From contig JADJYV010000013.1 of assembly GCA_016719575.1 (NCBI GenBank), positions 372,001 to 436,000 of the forward strand: a stretch of 64,000 nt of DNA, written 5' to 3'. The position numbers were made by a program, and so were the translations under genes. The notes beneath the pieces were generated by a model, which saw nothing but the letters and a program-made list of their open reading frames with translations, had not been told where the DNA came from and made no database searches. This DNA is from Pseudobdellovibrionaceae bacterium. Its GTDB lineage: Bacteria; Bdellovibrionota; Bdellovibrionia; Bdellovibrionales; Bdellovibrionaceae. Shown piece after piece: positions 16,909 through 25,114 of the stretch (position 1 is its first letter; every line of letters begins with the position of its first letter).

Positions 16909-17304
16909 ATGAATAATGTAGAAAAAAAACCTGTTACGAAGAAAAAAGTTAAGCGAAATGTTCCCCAGGGCAACTGTTATATCCAGGCTGGCTTTGGTAA
17001 TGTTATCGTCACCATGACTGATCCAAATGGCGATACGGTTTCTTGGTCATCTGCTGGACACTTAGGCTTCAAGGGCAGCCGCAAAGGAACGCCTTTTGCT
17101 GCCCAAGTTGCTGCTGAGGATGCGGCAAAAAAAGCTATGGAAGCTGGAATGAAGTCTATTGATGTTTATTTGAAGGGGCCAGGAGCTGGTCGTGAGCCTG
17201 CAATACGAGCGTTGGCTGCAACTGGCATGAGAATTCTTTCCCTGAAAGACGTAACCCCGGTTCCTCATAATGGCTGCCGTCCACCTAAGCGTAGAAGAAT
17301 CTAA
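16909..17304 (+). CDS. rpsK: 30S ribosomal protein S11
   Basis: S11 lies in the platform of the 30S subunit near the mRNA exit. The 131-residue protein has NVIVTMTDPNGDTVSWSSAG, GTPFAAQVAAEDAAKKAMEA and the conserved end DVTPVPHNGCRPPKRRRI. A lysine-rich N-terminal tail precedes the fold. Start ATG is preceded by TTAGGATAT. Confidence 0.98.
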   Translation: MNNVEKKPVTKKKVKRNVPQGNCYIQAGFGNVIVTMTDPNGDTVSWSSAGHLGFKGSRKGTPFAAQVAAEDAAKKAMEAGMKSIDVYLKGPGAGREPAIRALAATGMRILSLKDVTPVPHNGCRPPKRRRI

Positions 17305-17315
17305 GGAGATTTGTC

Positions 17316-17942
17316 GTGAGCTGCATTAATAATAGCGTATGTAAACTTTGCCGTCGCGAAAATATTAAGTTATTCCTGAAGGGGGATCGTTGTTACACTG
17401 ATAAGTGTTCATTCGATCGACGCCCTTACCCACCAGGTCAACATGGGCAATCTCGTTTGAAATTTTCTGAGTTTGCTCTTCAGCTTCGCGAAAAGCAAAA
17501 AACAAAAAGATATTATGGCGTTTCTGAAAGTCAGTTTGTTCGATATGTGAAGGAGGCCAATCGCTCTAAGGAGTTGACTGGTACGGCTCTTCTAAAGTCT
17601 CTTGAAATGAGATTAGATAATGTTGTTTACTCGTTGGGTTACGCAAACTCACGTCGTGAGGCGAGGCAGCTTGTTAAGCACAATCACTTTCTTCTGAATG
17701 GGAAAAGGGCAAACATTCCAAGCATCGTTGTTGAAAAAGGCGATGTAATCCAAGTGACTGAAGCCAGCAAACAAGTGGTTAAAATTCAATCTGCGATTCA
17801 AGCTGTCGCAAGAAGATCAGTACCATCTTGGTTGGAAGCCGATCATGCTAATTTCAAAGGAGTTGTAAAAGACTCTCCGGTAAGAGACGATATTACCTTG
17901 CCGGTAGAAGAGAATATGATCGTGGAATACTATTCTAGATAA
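17316..17942 (+). CDS. rpsD: 30S ribosomal protein S4, zinc-binding form
   Basis: S4 nucleates 30S assembly and helps unwind mRNA. It starts at GTG (MSCINNSVCKLCRRENIKLF) after AAGGAG. The N-terminus holds four Cys (CKLC... C...C) typical of the zinc form, followed by RRPYPPGQHGQSR. The S4 RNA-binding domain is SLEMRLDNVVYSLGYANSRR and the following residues. The length is 208 residues. rpoA follows 18 bases later. Confidence 0.97.
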   Translation: MSCINNSVCKLCRRENIKLFLKGDRCYTDKCSFDRRPYPPGQHGQSRLKFSEFALQLREKQKTKRYYGVSESQFVRYVKEANRSKELTGTALLKSLEMRLDNVVYSLGYANSRREARQLVKHNHFLLNGKRANIPSIVVEKGDVIQVTEASKQVVKIQSAIQAVARRSVPSWLEADHANFKGVVKDSPVRDDITLPVEENMIVEYYSR

Positions 17943-17960
17943 TTGAGTCACGGGGGATCT

Positions 17961-18989
17961 ATGCAAGAGCATTATTATAAATTTTGGAGAGAAATGATCA
18001 AGCCGAAGGCATTTGAAGTTGATCGTGAGACTCTTCGTGATGACTACGCGAAATTCATCATTCGTCCTTTGGAGCGAGGTTTTGGAGTTACTCTTGGCAA
18101 CTCATTGCGAAGAATTCTTCTCAGCTCAATGATGGGATCTGCCATAACTGCGGTTAAGTTTGAAGGTGTTTTGCACGAGTTCACGACGATCACTGATGTC
18201 CTTGAGGATGTAACTGATATTATTTTGAACTTGAAGCAAGTGCGTTTTCGTCAGTACACAAGTGACTCTTTGAGCCTGAGAATTTCAAAAAAGGGCCCAG
18301 GAAAAGTGACTGCAGCAGACATTCAAACTTCTGACAAAATAGAAGTTTTAAACCCAGATCAACATATTGCAACTCTGGGTGCCAATGCTAATTTCAATGC
18401 TGAAATTATTGTAGAGTTTGGACGTGGTTATGTCCCAACCGAAAATAAAGAAAATGATCTCGCTGTTGGCTTTATCGGTGTGGATGCTCTCTACAGCCCT
18501 ATCCGAAAGGTTAATTACAGCGTTTCTAACGCCCGAGTTGGTCAGAGGACAGACTATGATGCTTTGACTCTGGAACTTTGGACCGATGGGTCACTAAAGC
18601 CAGAAGAAGCAATTGCTCTATCATCAAAAATTATGAAAGAACAGCTACAGATCTTCATGACTTTTGATGAGACTATGGAGCCATCTGAGGAGTCTAAAGA
18701 TTCTTCAATTCCAAGCTTGAATGAAAACTTGTTCCGTTCAGTAGATGATCTTGAGCTCTCTGTACGCAGTGCGAACTGCTTAAAGAACGCTAATATTCGA
18801 TACATTGGTGAGCTTGTTGTGCGCTCTGAAGCGGAAATGCTCAAAACTAAGAATTTTGGACGGAAATCTTTGAATGAAATTAAAGAAATTCTTTCTGAAA
18901 TGGGTCTTGGATTGGGAATGAAAATTGATGGATGGCCTCCAATAGGATGGGATCCAAACCAACCACCTCAAAAAAGAGATGCTCAGTAA
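17961..18989 (+). CDS. rpoA: RNA polymerase alpha subunit
   Basis: Alpha dimerises to start RNA polymerase assembly, and its C-terminal domain contacts UP elements and activators. The ATG at 17961 follows a GGGGGA site and gives a 342-residue protein starting MQEHYYKFWREMIKPKAFEV; an upstream TTG at 17943 is in frame but lacks support. The NTD motif is GFGVTLGNSLRRILLSSMMG. The CTD is DLELSVRSANCLKNANIRYI followed by GELVVRSEAEMLK. Confidence 0.97.
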   Translation: MQEHYYKFWREMIKPKAFEVDRETLRDDYAKFIIRPLERGFGVTLGNSLRRILLSSMMGSAITAVKFEGVLHEFTTITDVLEDVTDIILNLKQVRFRQYTSDSLSLRISKKGPGKVTAADIQTSDKIEVLNPDQHIATLGANANFNAEIIVEFGRGYVPTENKENDLAVGFIGVDALYSPIRKVNYSVSNARVGQRTDYDALTLELWTDGSLKPEEAIALSSKIMKEQLQIFMTFDETMEPSEESKDSSIPSLNENLFRSVDDLELSVRSANCLKNANIRYIGELVVRSEAEMLKTKNFGRKSLNEIKEILSEMGLGLGMKIDGWPPIGWDPNQPPQKRDAQ

Positions 18990-19004
18990 AGAGCGGAGTT
19001 TGAT

Positions 19005-19535
19005 ATGAGTTCACATAGAAGAAGAGTAAAAACATTTAGTCGTAAGTCAGGACCTCGTAAAGCTTTGTTGAGAGGTATCCTGAACTCATTGGTTGAGCAC
19101 GGTCGTATTACTACGACTGTTGATAGAGCTAAGGAAGTTAGAAGACATATTGAAAAGGCAATCACTTTGGGTAAAAAGGGTGACCTTGCAACTCGTAGAG
19201 AGTTGCTTTCTCGCTACCCAAATAAAGAGGTTGTTGAGACGATTCTTACCGACCTTTCAGTTCGTTTTAAGGCTCGTCCAGGTGGTTACACGCGAATAAT
19301 TAAAATTGGTCGACGGCCTGGTGATACTGCCGAAATGGCCTTCTTGGAGTTTGTTGACTATAACTTCGAATCAAAATTAGAAGTAAAAGCTGACAAGAAG
19401 TCAGAAAAGACTGATGAAAAAGAAGCTAAGAAAGCCGTAGTTAAAGCTAAAAAAGCTAGTGCTAGGTTAGTAGCAGCAAAAAAGAAGTCAGTTAAAACGA
19501 TTCAAAAGAAAGATCGAACAGCAGCGAGAGCTTAG
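19005..19535 (+). CDS. rplQ: 50S ribosomal protein L17 with long basic tail
   Basis: L17 is a large-subunit protein beside the tunnel exit. The core is standard through about residue 120 (RRVKTFSRKSGPRKALLRGI near the start, RPGGYTRIIKIGRRPGDTAE later). It is followed by a 56-residue Lys/Ala-rich tail (for example EKTDEKEAKKAVVKAKKASA), beyond the usual ~117-130 residue end. The tail is low-complexity and probably disordered. It is the last gene of the cluster before a terminator. Confidence 0.96.
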   Translation: MSSHRRRVKTFSRKSGPRKALLRGILNSLVEHGRITTTVDRAKEVRRHIEKAITLGKKGDLATRRELLSRYPNKEVVETILTDLSVRFKARPGGYTRIIKIGRRPGDTAEMAFLEFVDYNFESKLEVKADKKSEKTDEKEAKKAVVKAKKASARLVAAKKKSVKTIQKKDRTAARA

Positions 19536-19568
19536 TTCAATGTTTTGCTTATTTTGAGTTCTACAATG

Positions 19569-19594
19569 TGAAGCCTGAGGAAACTCGGGCTTCA
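19569..19594 (+). terminator. terminator after rplQ
   Basis: An 11-bp stem with one G-U pair (TGAAGCCTGAG / CTCGGGCTTCA) closes a GAAA loop, 33 bases after rplQ. TGTATTTT follows. This is a convincing intrinsic terminator for the S10-spc-alpha transcript. Confidence 0.85.
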
Positions 19595-19613
19595 TGTATT
19601 TTAAGGGTAGCTT

Positions 19614-20177
19614 ATGAATAAACACTTACGAGCACTTATTGTTGTTTTCATTACGGTTCTTTTTTTCTCGAGCATTTTTTTTATAATTAGGAAACAGAGA
19701 AGGGAAGCCTCAGAAAAAAAGTCTGATGTTTTAGCTATTTCAATTGATAAAGTGGCTCCAGATTTTGATACAAAAACAATACACGAACGATCGATTTCAC
19801 TTTCGCAATTTAAGGGAAAGCTGGTGATTTTGAATTTTTGGGCATCCTGGTGTGGTCCCTGTGTGGAGGAAATGCCATCGCTCATTAAACTTATCAAATC
19901 TATGCCTAAAGATATCGAACTGATAGCGATATCTGGGGACTCAAATATTGAAGATATTCATAGCTTTATAAAATCTTTTCCTGAACTCAATTCCTTGCCA
20001 AACATTCATCTCGTGTTTGATCGTGACAAGGTGCTTTCTCAGCAGTACGAAGTTTTTCGTTTACCTGAATCCTTTGTAATTGGAAAGGATCAGAAAATAA
20101 TTAAAAAAATATCTGGTACTATCAACTGGCATAGTGAAGAAGCCCTAGAGTATATGAAGAAATTAGTGAGTCCGTAG
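19614..20177 (+). CDS. membrane-anchored thioredoxin-fold protein (TlpA/ResA-like)
   Basis: The protein has an N-terminal membrane segment (residues ~6-26) followed by a thioredoxin fold facing the periplasm. The active site is WCGPC (Cys80, Cys83), preceded by LVILNFWAS, and the cis-proline is in FRLPESFV. ResA and TlpA relatives reduce apocytochrome c or other exported thiols. A cytochrome role is plausible because this genome encodes huge c-type cytochromes and ccsBA, but nothing else proves it. It has a paralogue at 33.8 kb with WCPPC. The start is the ATG 19 bases after the rplQ terminator hairpin. Confidence 0.85.
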   Translation: MNKHLRALIVVFITVLFFSSIFFIIRKQRREASEKKSDVLAISIDKVAPDFDTKTIHERSISLSQFKGKLVILNFWASWCGPCVEEMPSLIKLIKSMPKDIELIAISGDSNIEDIHSFIKSFPELNSLPNIHLVFDRDKVLSQQYEVFRLPESFVIGKDQKIIKKISGTINWHSEEALEYMKKLVSP

Positions 20178-20179
20178 AA

Positions 20180-20218
20180 GTAAATTTAATTTCGCTGGCT
20201 TGCCACAAAATAATTTAC
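20180..20218. terminator. possible bidirectional terminator between convergent genes
   Basis: GTAAATT (20180-20186) pairs with AATTTAC (20212-20218), with a small GGC/GCC stem inside. It lies between the stops of two convergent genes. The stem is AT-rich and weak. Confidence 0.3.
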
Positions 20219-20234
20219 GTTCTTCTCCCTTTGA

Positions 20235-22199
20235 TCAAAATCCGAATTTCTTTTTTAGGTCATCGACGGCTTTTTGCCCCTCTTTTTCGAGTTGTTTTCG
20301 CCCTTGGTTTTCGGCATCCTTTTTTGCTTGATTCGCTTTTGTTTCAGCTTGTTTTTTTTGCGTATCGAGTTGGCCTTCAATTTTTTTAATTTCAGTTGCT
20401 AGTTGATTCTTTAATTGGCTCACCTGTTTTTCGATGGCTTCACGAGTTTTTCCGACCTCGCCATTTATGTAGGTTTCAATTTGCTTGCGCGCTTCGGCAA
20501 TTTTTGCGTCGACTTGTCTGCGTAGGCCTCTTTCTAATTCAGTTCCAATATTGGAGCTGATATCAAAACTGATGGCGGGAAGAAATCCGGAGGCCACTCC
20601 TGAAATGTTGATGATAGGGAGGCCAGCAAAGGCGCCTCCGAGGATATCTTTGATCGTCTTGTCTTTTGCTTCCACACTAAAGCCCACTGCCGCAAATTGA
20701 TTATTAATATTCATTTTGAAGTCTCTTAAAGCCTTTAGTGTCCCCTCAATACTTAATTTCCCAGTAGCTTTAGTGAGTGATATTTGAACGTCTGGCGATT
20801 GAACAAGCTCTGAGGCCCCAATAGGATAAGAACCAATTTCCATATTGTAGGAAATGAGACTTTCTGGCTGTAAATTGTTTATAACTATCTTTAGAAGCAG
20901 ATTCTCTATTTGATCGGCTGGAAAGTCCCCTTTTAGGGTGGCAACTGTCGGCCGACCAATAAGGGATTGCTGGGTAGTGATATCTAAAATTTCTCCTCGG
21001 ATATTTCCGGACTTTGGAGACATGCCGGCCTGCGAGCTTATAGTGGCCTTTTTAATCCAAAGCAGGGGATAGGAGTTTTTACGCCCAAACTCATAAGAGA
21101 TTCCCTTTTCGCGCTCACGCGGTTGGATTAAAACTTCGTTCGGATCCTCTTTATCTTTGCCCTTCTTTAGATACTTGGGCGGAACGTATTTTTCGGCAAT
21201 ACCTCGATAGTGGTTGATTTTACTATTATACTTTCCAAGGTACTTGTTGAATAAGGCTCGGGAGATGTCTTTAGGGTTGATTGAAGGGATTCGAAAGCGC
21301 GATTCTAAAGCCTTCACGTCTGCTTTGATGAGCGCATCGAGACTTTTAATGTCGGTGCTAATTTTTTTGAGGTCGTTTTCGAGTTCTGGGCCGGCATTTC
21401 CAATTTGCTTGGAATAGGCATCTCCCTTCTTAAGAACGGCATCGAGCTCCTGCAAGGACGTTTGCAACTCTTGAGGGCTTTTGAAGTCCTTATATTTAAT
21501 TCTATTAAATTGATCATTAAGAGCCTGTAGATCCTTTTGATTTGGAAGCGTCCTAATTTTTTCGTCCCAGTATTTTTGTTTTTGTTGAATTTCAGCTTCT
21601 ATTTCTTGGGCTTTTTTCTTTGATTCCAGGCTGGATTCAATCTTTCCGAGCTGAGCCTTCGAGTCAGTGCCGCCAAGGATCGCCGCCAAGTCGCCTAGCA
21701 TGTTGTCTGCATACTCTTGCTCTGCTTTGGCCAGGGCCGCTTGCTTGAGGCGCTCTGCTTGCTCTTCGACAGCGCTCGGGCCTTGCCGTGGGGGCTCTGG
21801 TGGCGCGACCTTACCTGGAGACTTTCGAGTTGTCGCGAACTGGATGTTTTCGATGGCAGCTTCGTTGACTAGAATTTTTGCTCGTAAAAGGGCATCCCAG
21901 GACATGCCAAATCTTATGTCGCCGATTTCGACTGAATTCTGTGAAGGTTTTTCTCCATCTGTGATCTGGATATTGCGGATGCTCAATTTGGCGCCCCAAA
22001 AGCTCGTTTCAAAAGAGCCAATGTTGACCTCAACACCAAGTGCTTTATAGCTGCCCCACTCGAGAAACTTACGAAGTGTGTGATCTAAAAAAAAGTGGGA
22101 ATAGACATAAACAAAAAGGCAGAAGATTGAGAATGGGATGAGGGCATTCCAACGAATAGGGCCAGGTGCTTTTTTGGTATCGAGAGATTTGTTTGTCAT
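20235..22199 (-). CDS. TIGR03545 family protein (AsmA-like, function unknown)
   Basis: A 654-residue protein with one N-terminal membrane segment (IPFSIFCLFVYVYSHFFL), then an extended domain with VEVNIGSFETSFWGAKLSIR, typical of AsmA/TAM-like proteins that sit in the periplasm. Two long Lys/Gln/Glu-rich coiled-coil stretches follow (residues ~135-300 and ~545-650). From memory it matches TIGR03545, an uncharacterised family found only in bacteria with an outer membrane and usually paired with TIGR03546. That partner is directly upstream here (5-base gap). A role in envelope lipid transport is a guess. Confidence 0.75.
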   Translation of the reverse strand: MTNKSLDTKKAPGPIRWNALIPFSIFCLFVYVYSHFFLDHTLRKFLEWGSYKALGVEVNIGSFETSFWGAKLSIRNIQITDGEKPSQNSVEIGDIRFGMSWDALLRAKILVNEAAIENIQFATTRKSPGKVAPPEPPRQGPSAVEEQAERLKQAALAKAEQEYADNMLGDLAAILGGTDSKAQLGKIESSLESKKKAQEIEAEIQQKQKYWDEKIRTLPNQKDLQALNDQFNRIKYKDFKSPQELQTSLQELDAVLKKGDAYSKQIGNAGPELENDLKKISTDIKSLDALIKADVKALESRFRIPSINPKDISRALFNKYLGKYNSKINHYRGIAEKYVPPKYLKKGKDKEDPNEVLIQPREREKGISYEFGRKNSYPLLWIKKATISSQAGMSPKSGNIRGEILDITTQQSLIGRPTVATLKGDFPADQIENLLLKIVINNLQPESLISYNMEIGSYPIGASELVQSPDVQISLTKATGKLSIEGTLKALRDFKMNINNQFAAVGFSVEAKDKTIKDILGGAFAGLPIINISGVASGFLPAISFDISSNIGTELERGLRRQVDAKIAEARKQIETYINGEVGKTREAIEKQVSQLKNQLATEIKKIEGQLDTQKKQAETKANQAKKDAENQGRKQLEKEGQKAVDDLKKKFGF

Positions 22200-22204
22200 A
22201 AATT

Positions 22205-22729
22205 TTACCCGTAAAGTTCAGAGTACTTGCAGTACCAGTTGTAGAATTTAGTAGCGGCGAAGCCCTTCCAAAATTTTGTTGTTCTAAACCGTTCAACGAC
22301 TGTGATTCGATATTTAACAATTAAATTTTTAAAAACGAAAAATCCAGGAATTGTTAGGAGTAGGCTGATCACAGCCGAGCCCATCACGATCGAATTATTA
22401 AAGCGGGTTAGGGGCACCAGCGGCATGTTATACATACTTACAAATAATGGCTGTAGGGTGTCACTTTCGAGAACGGATCGGCCCAGTTTATCGGCGAGAG
22501 GATCGATCATGAAGGCCACAAATTTAAAAAAGAAAGCCGACAGAAAAGCGGCCCCGAGTTGAATGCGAAGAAAGAAGGCCAAAAATAAAACTAAGAAGGC
22601 TTGGAGCGAAAGCACAGGAGAAAAGCCTAAGATCAATCCGCAGGCGAGACCTGCTGCCAATTGATTGGTTCCTGTTTCTGAATTGAGTAGCCTAAAAAAG
22701 GCGAATATTTGCTTAAGCAGCAAAGTCAT
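22205..22729 (-). CDS. TIGR03546 family membrane protein (DUF2062-like)
   Basis: A 174-residue inner-membrane protein with about three hydrophobic segments. The conserved part is NQLAAGLACGLILGFSPVLS, like DUF2062 proteins. It is followed by the TIGR03545 partner 5 bases downstream, so the two are almost certainly cotranscribed. Function is unknown in the family. The conserved pairing suggests that they act together in the envelope. Confidence 0.75.
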   Translation of the reverse strand: MTLLLKQIFAFFRLLNSETGTNQLAAGLACGLILGFSPVLSLQAFLVLFLAFFLRIQLGAAFLSAFFFKFVAFMIDPLADKLGRSVLESDTLQPLFVSMYNMPLVPLTRFNNSIVMGSAVISLLLTIPGFFVFKNLIVKYRITVVERFRTTKFWKGFAATKFYNWYCKYSELYG

Positions 22730-22888
22730 AAAGTCCTCCAGAAGTTTCTGTAATGTCCTAGGGTAGAAAGATGGATAAACATTGGCAATCTTTTGCGTTT
22801 TCGCAGCGAGTAGAGAAGACGAAAGGACTAAATTCTCTGATGCTTCTGTTTATGATGTTTGGTAACATAATTCTTATGTGAGGTGTGA

Positions 22889-23497
22889 GTGGATTTTAAA
22901 TCGTATATCCGTGAAAGTTTTCAGATGGCTGCTAAAAATTTGCAGGAGCTAGCGAAGTCTGAAGAATTACTAAATACCTTCGCCGCAGCCACAGAGACAA
23001 TCATAGAGTCCTATAAAAAGGGCGGGTGTCTTTACATTGCGGGCAATGGAGGGTCGGCCGCTGATGCACAACATATCTCTGCAGAGCTTGTAGGTAAGCT
23101 TGCCAATGATCGCACTCCCATCCGCGCTTTTGCCCTGACCGTGGATTCCTCTTTCTTGACAGCCGTAGGCAATGATTACGGATATGATTTTATTTTCTCG
23201 CGCCAGGTGACCGGACTTATGAAGCCTGAAGACACATTTCTAGCGATCACGACTTCAGGTAATTCTTCTAATATTATCAAGGCCCTCGAAGCTTGCCGTA
23301 AAGTCGGAGCAAAGAGTATTTTATTAACGGGAAAAGATGGCGGTAAAGCAAAAGAAATGGGCCTCGCTGATCACTACATCGTTGCTCCAGGCTCCAATAC
23401 GGCCAACATCCAAGAGGCTCACATTGTGACCTATCACACGCTGTGTTTTATGATCGAAAAAGCTCTTGTCGAGGCTGGACTGGTCAAGTATTTCTAA
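22889..23497 (+). CDS. gmhA: phosphoheptose isomerase
   Basis: GmhA converts sedoheptulose 7-phosphate to D-glycero-D-manno-heptose 7-phosphate, the first step of LPS core heptose synthesis. The 202-residue SIS-fold protein has AGNGGSAADAQHISAELVGK (zinc ligands His62, Glu66), TTSGNSSNIIKALE, and IQEAHIVTYH (Gln175, His183). All key residues are present. The GTG start lies after GAGGTGTGA. Its stop overlaps the gmhB start by one base. Confidence 0.95.
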   Translation: MDFKSYIRESFQMAAKNLQELAKSEELLNTFAAATETIIESYKKGGCLYIAGNGGSAADAQHISAELVGKLANDRTPIRAFALTVDSSFLTAVGNDYGYDFIFSRQVTGLMKPEDTFLAITTSGNSSNIIKALEACRKVGAKSILLTGKDGGKAKEMGLADHYIVAPGSNTANIQEAHIVTYHTLCFMIEKALVEAGLVKYF

Positions 23498-24105
23498 TGA
23501 GTTCCTCTTTGAAGAATGACAAGTATATTGAAGGTTTTGGTGATCAACCCTGTTTGTTTTTGGACCGAGATGGGGTGATTGTTCCTGATATTCCCTACAA
23601 TACAGATCTTACGAAGGTGTCATTAAAACCAGGAATCGTCGAAATTTTAGAAAAAGCGCACGCACTGGGTTACTGGGTTGCTGTTGTCAGCAATCAGTCT
23701 GGATTGGGGCGAGGATTTTTTTCTTGGACAGACTATCGCAGAGTTCATCAAAAGATTTGTGCTCTTTTGGCGGAACGAGGACAGTGGTTGGACTTGGCGC
23801 TCTGTGCTCCCTTTTATGAAGGAACTGAATTTACACCTGCGAAAGAGCGTCCGCATTATCGCAAACCAGATGTTGGAATGTTTGCGCATGCGCAGAGTGA
23901 ATTGGGCGTGAATTTTTCGAACTCTATTATAATTGGAGACAGTGCAACGGACCTGATTCCTGCCTTTAGATGTGGAGTTCGAAAAGCCTATCTAGTGGAG
24001 TCGAAAAAAATGGACGGAGAACTCAGGGTTCTGGCCGAGTTTCAAAAAACAAACATGGAATTTCAATTTCAAGTGATTTCTCATTTTTCAGAGGTCGTCT
24101 TTTGA
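23497..24105 (+). CDS. gmhB: HAD phosphatase, heptose-1,7-bisphosphate 7-phosphatase type
   Basis: GmhB removes the 7-phosphate from heptose 1,7-bisphosphate, the third step of ADP-heptose synthesis. The HAD motif is FLDRDGVI (Asp23, Asp25), with SNQSGLGRG and the IIIGDSATDL motif later. The ATG at 23497 overlaps the gmhA stop. The usual GmhB zinc loop (CxH ... CxC) is degenerate here: CAPFYEGTEFTPAKERPHYR keeps one Cys only, so it is probably zinc-free. HisB-type phosphatase is the alternative, but the gmhA context favours GmhB. Confidence 0.82.
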   Translation: MSSSLKNDKYIEGFGDQPCLFLDRDGVIVPDIPYNTDLTKVSLKPGIVEILEKAHALGYWVAVVSNQSGLGRGFFSWTDYRRVHQKICALLAERGQWLDLALCAPFYEGTEFTPAKERPHYRKPDVGMFAHAQSELGVNFSNSIIIGDSATDLIPAFRCGVRKAYLVESKKMDGELRVLAEFQKTNMEFQFQVISHFSEVVF

Positions 24106-24107
24106 GT

Positions 24108-25097
24108 TTAAGTTTCTTCGATCGACTGAGGGACTTTTTCTTTTCGTTGCATATAGAAAAAAGCGCCGACCATTCCGAACACGAATGTCCCTACCTGAAA
24201 GGCAGTGATGGTTGTTGGGCCTAGATCGGTTGTATTTCCGGAGTAGAGATTAAATAAAAAATAGAAGGCGGCTTGTCCAACCCCAACACCCGCAGGAGAG
24301 ATTGGAATTGCTGTTGCCATAAAGCCTAAAGGCGCGACGAGAAAATATGTCGACCAGGGTATATCTCCAAGTCCTGAAACCGTACCGGCCAAGACCAAAA
24401 ATAAAATTGAAAAAGTTTGAGCAAGCATGCTGATCAAAATGCTCGAAATAACGTAGCGAAGGCTGCGTCCATAGAGATGTAAAGATTCATAGATTCGAAT
24501 AGTTTTGCCGGAAAACGGAATTCTTTCGAGTAGACGTTTGAAAGTTCCACGATCGTAAATTTTCTGTGAAAAAATGAGACTAAGGGCAACGGTGAAGAGA
24601 AAACAAAGTGTAAGAACCACCTGCCATAGAATTCTGAGCGTAGAGATATTCTGCACATGCCGCCAATCAAAAATCATAGCAAGCATTGCCATTAAAATCA
24701 TTGAGTAGAGACCTAAAACTCGATCCATAAGCACGCTTGTTGCCGCGACCATTCTTGACTCGGGATGATCCTTGGAAAAATAAAAGGCTTTGACGAGGTC
24801 GCCCCCGACTCCGCCGGGAACTGCGAAGTTAAAGAAAATTCCGATAAGGGTGAGTTTAAAAGTTTGCGTTGATGACAGCTTGTGACTTTGCGTCAGCAAG
24901 AGAAAACGCCAGCGCTCGCTAGTGAGGTAAATACTCGTTCCGATAAATCCCAGTGCAAGAGCAAGGTATTGAGGCTGCAAAAGGCTTAAGAGCGCTTTGA
25001 AATTTAGCTTTCCGGATTGAACGAGCCAGAAAATCAAGCCGAGGGAAAAGGCAACCTTCAAGGACTGAATTAAAATACTTTTAGCTTTTTTACGCAT
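24108..25097 (-). CDS. LPG-synthase-TM / UPF0104-like membrane protein
   Basis: A 329-residue polytopic inner-membrane protein with about eight hydrophobic segments. The family signature is FFNFAVPGGVGGDLVKAFYF followed by SVLMDRVLGLYS, and the end has PISPAGVGVGQAAFYFLF. This family (PF03706) covers the flippase-like domain of lysylphosphatidylglycerol synthases and many stand-alone transport-like proteins. It follows kdsA by 17 bases, so a role in lipid or glycan export to the envelope is likely, though the substrate is unknown. Confidence 0.8.
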   Translation of the reverse strand: MRKKAKSILIQSLKVAFSLGLIFWLVQSGKLNFKALLSLLQPQYLALALGFIGTSIYLTSERWRFLLLTQSHKLSSTQTFKLTLIGIFFNFAVPGGVGGDLVKAFYFSKDHPESRMVAATSVLMDRVLGLYSMILMAMLAMIFDWRHVQNISTLRILWQVVLTLCFLFTVALSLIFSQKIYDRGTFKRLLERIPFSGKTIRIYESLHLYGRSLRYVISSILISMLAQTFSILFLVLAGTVSGLGDIPWSTYFLVAPLGFMATAIPISPAGVGVGQAAFYFLFNLYSGNTTDLGPTTITAFQVGTFVFGMVGAFFYMQRKEKVPQSIEET

Positions 25098-25114
25098 GCT
25101 TTTACTTAACGCGA

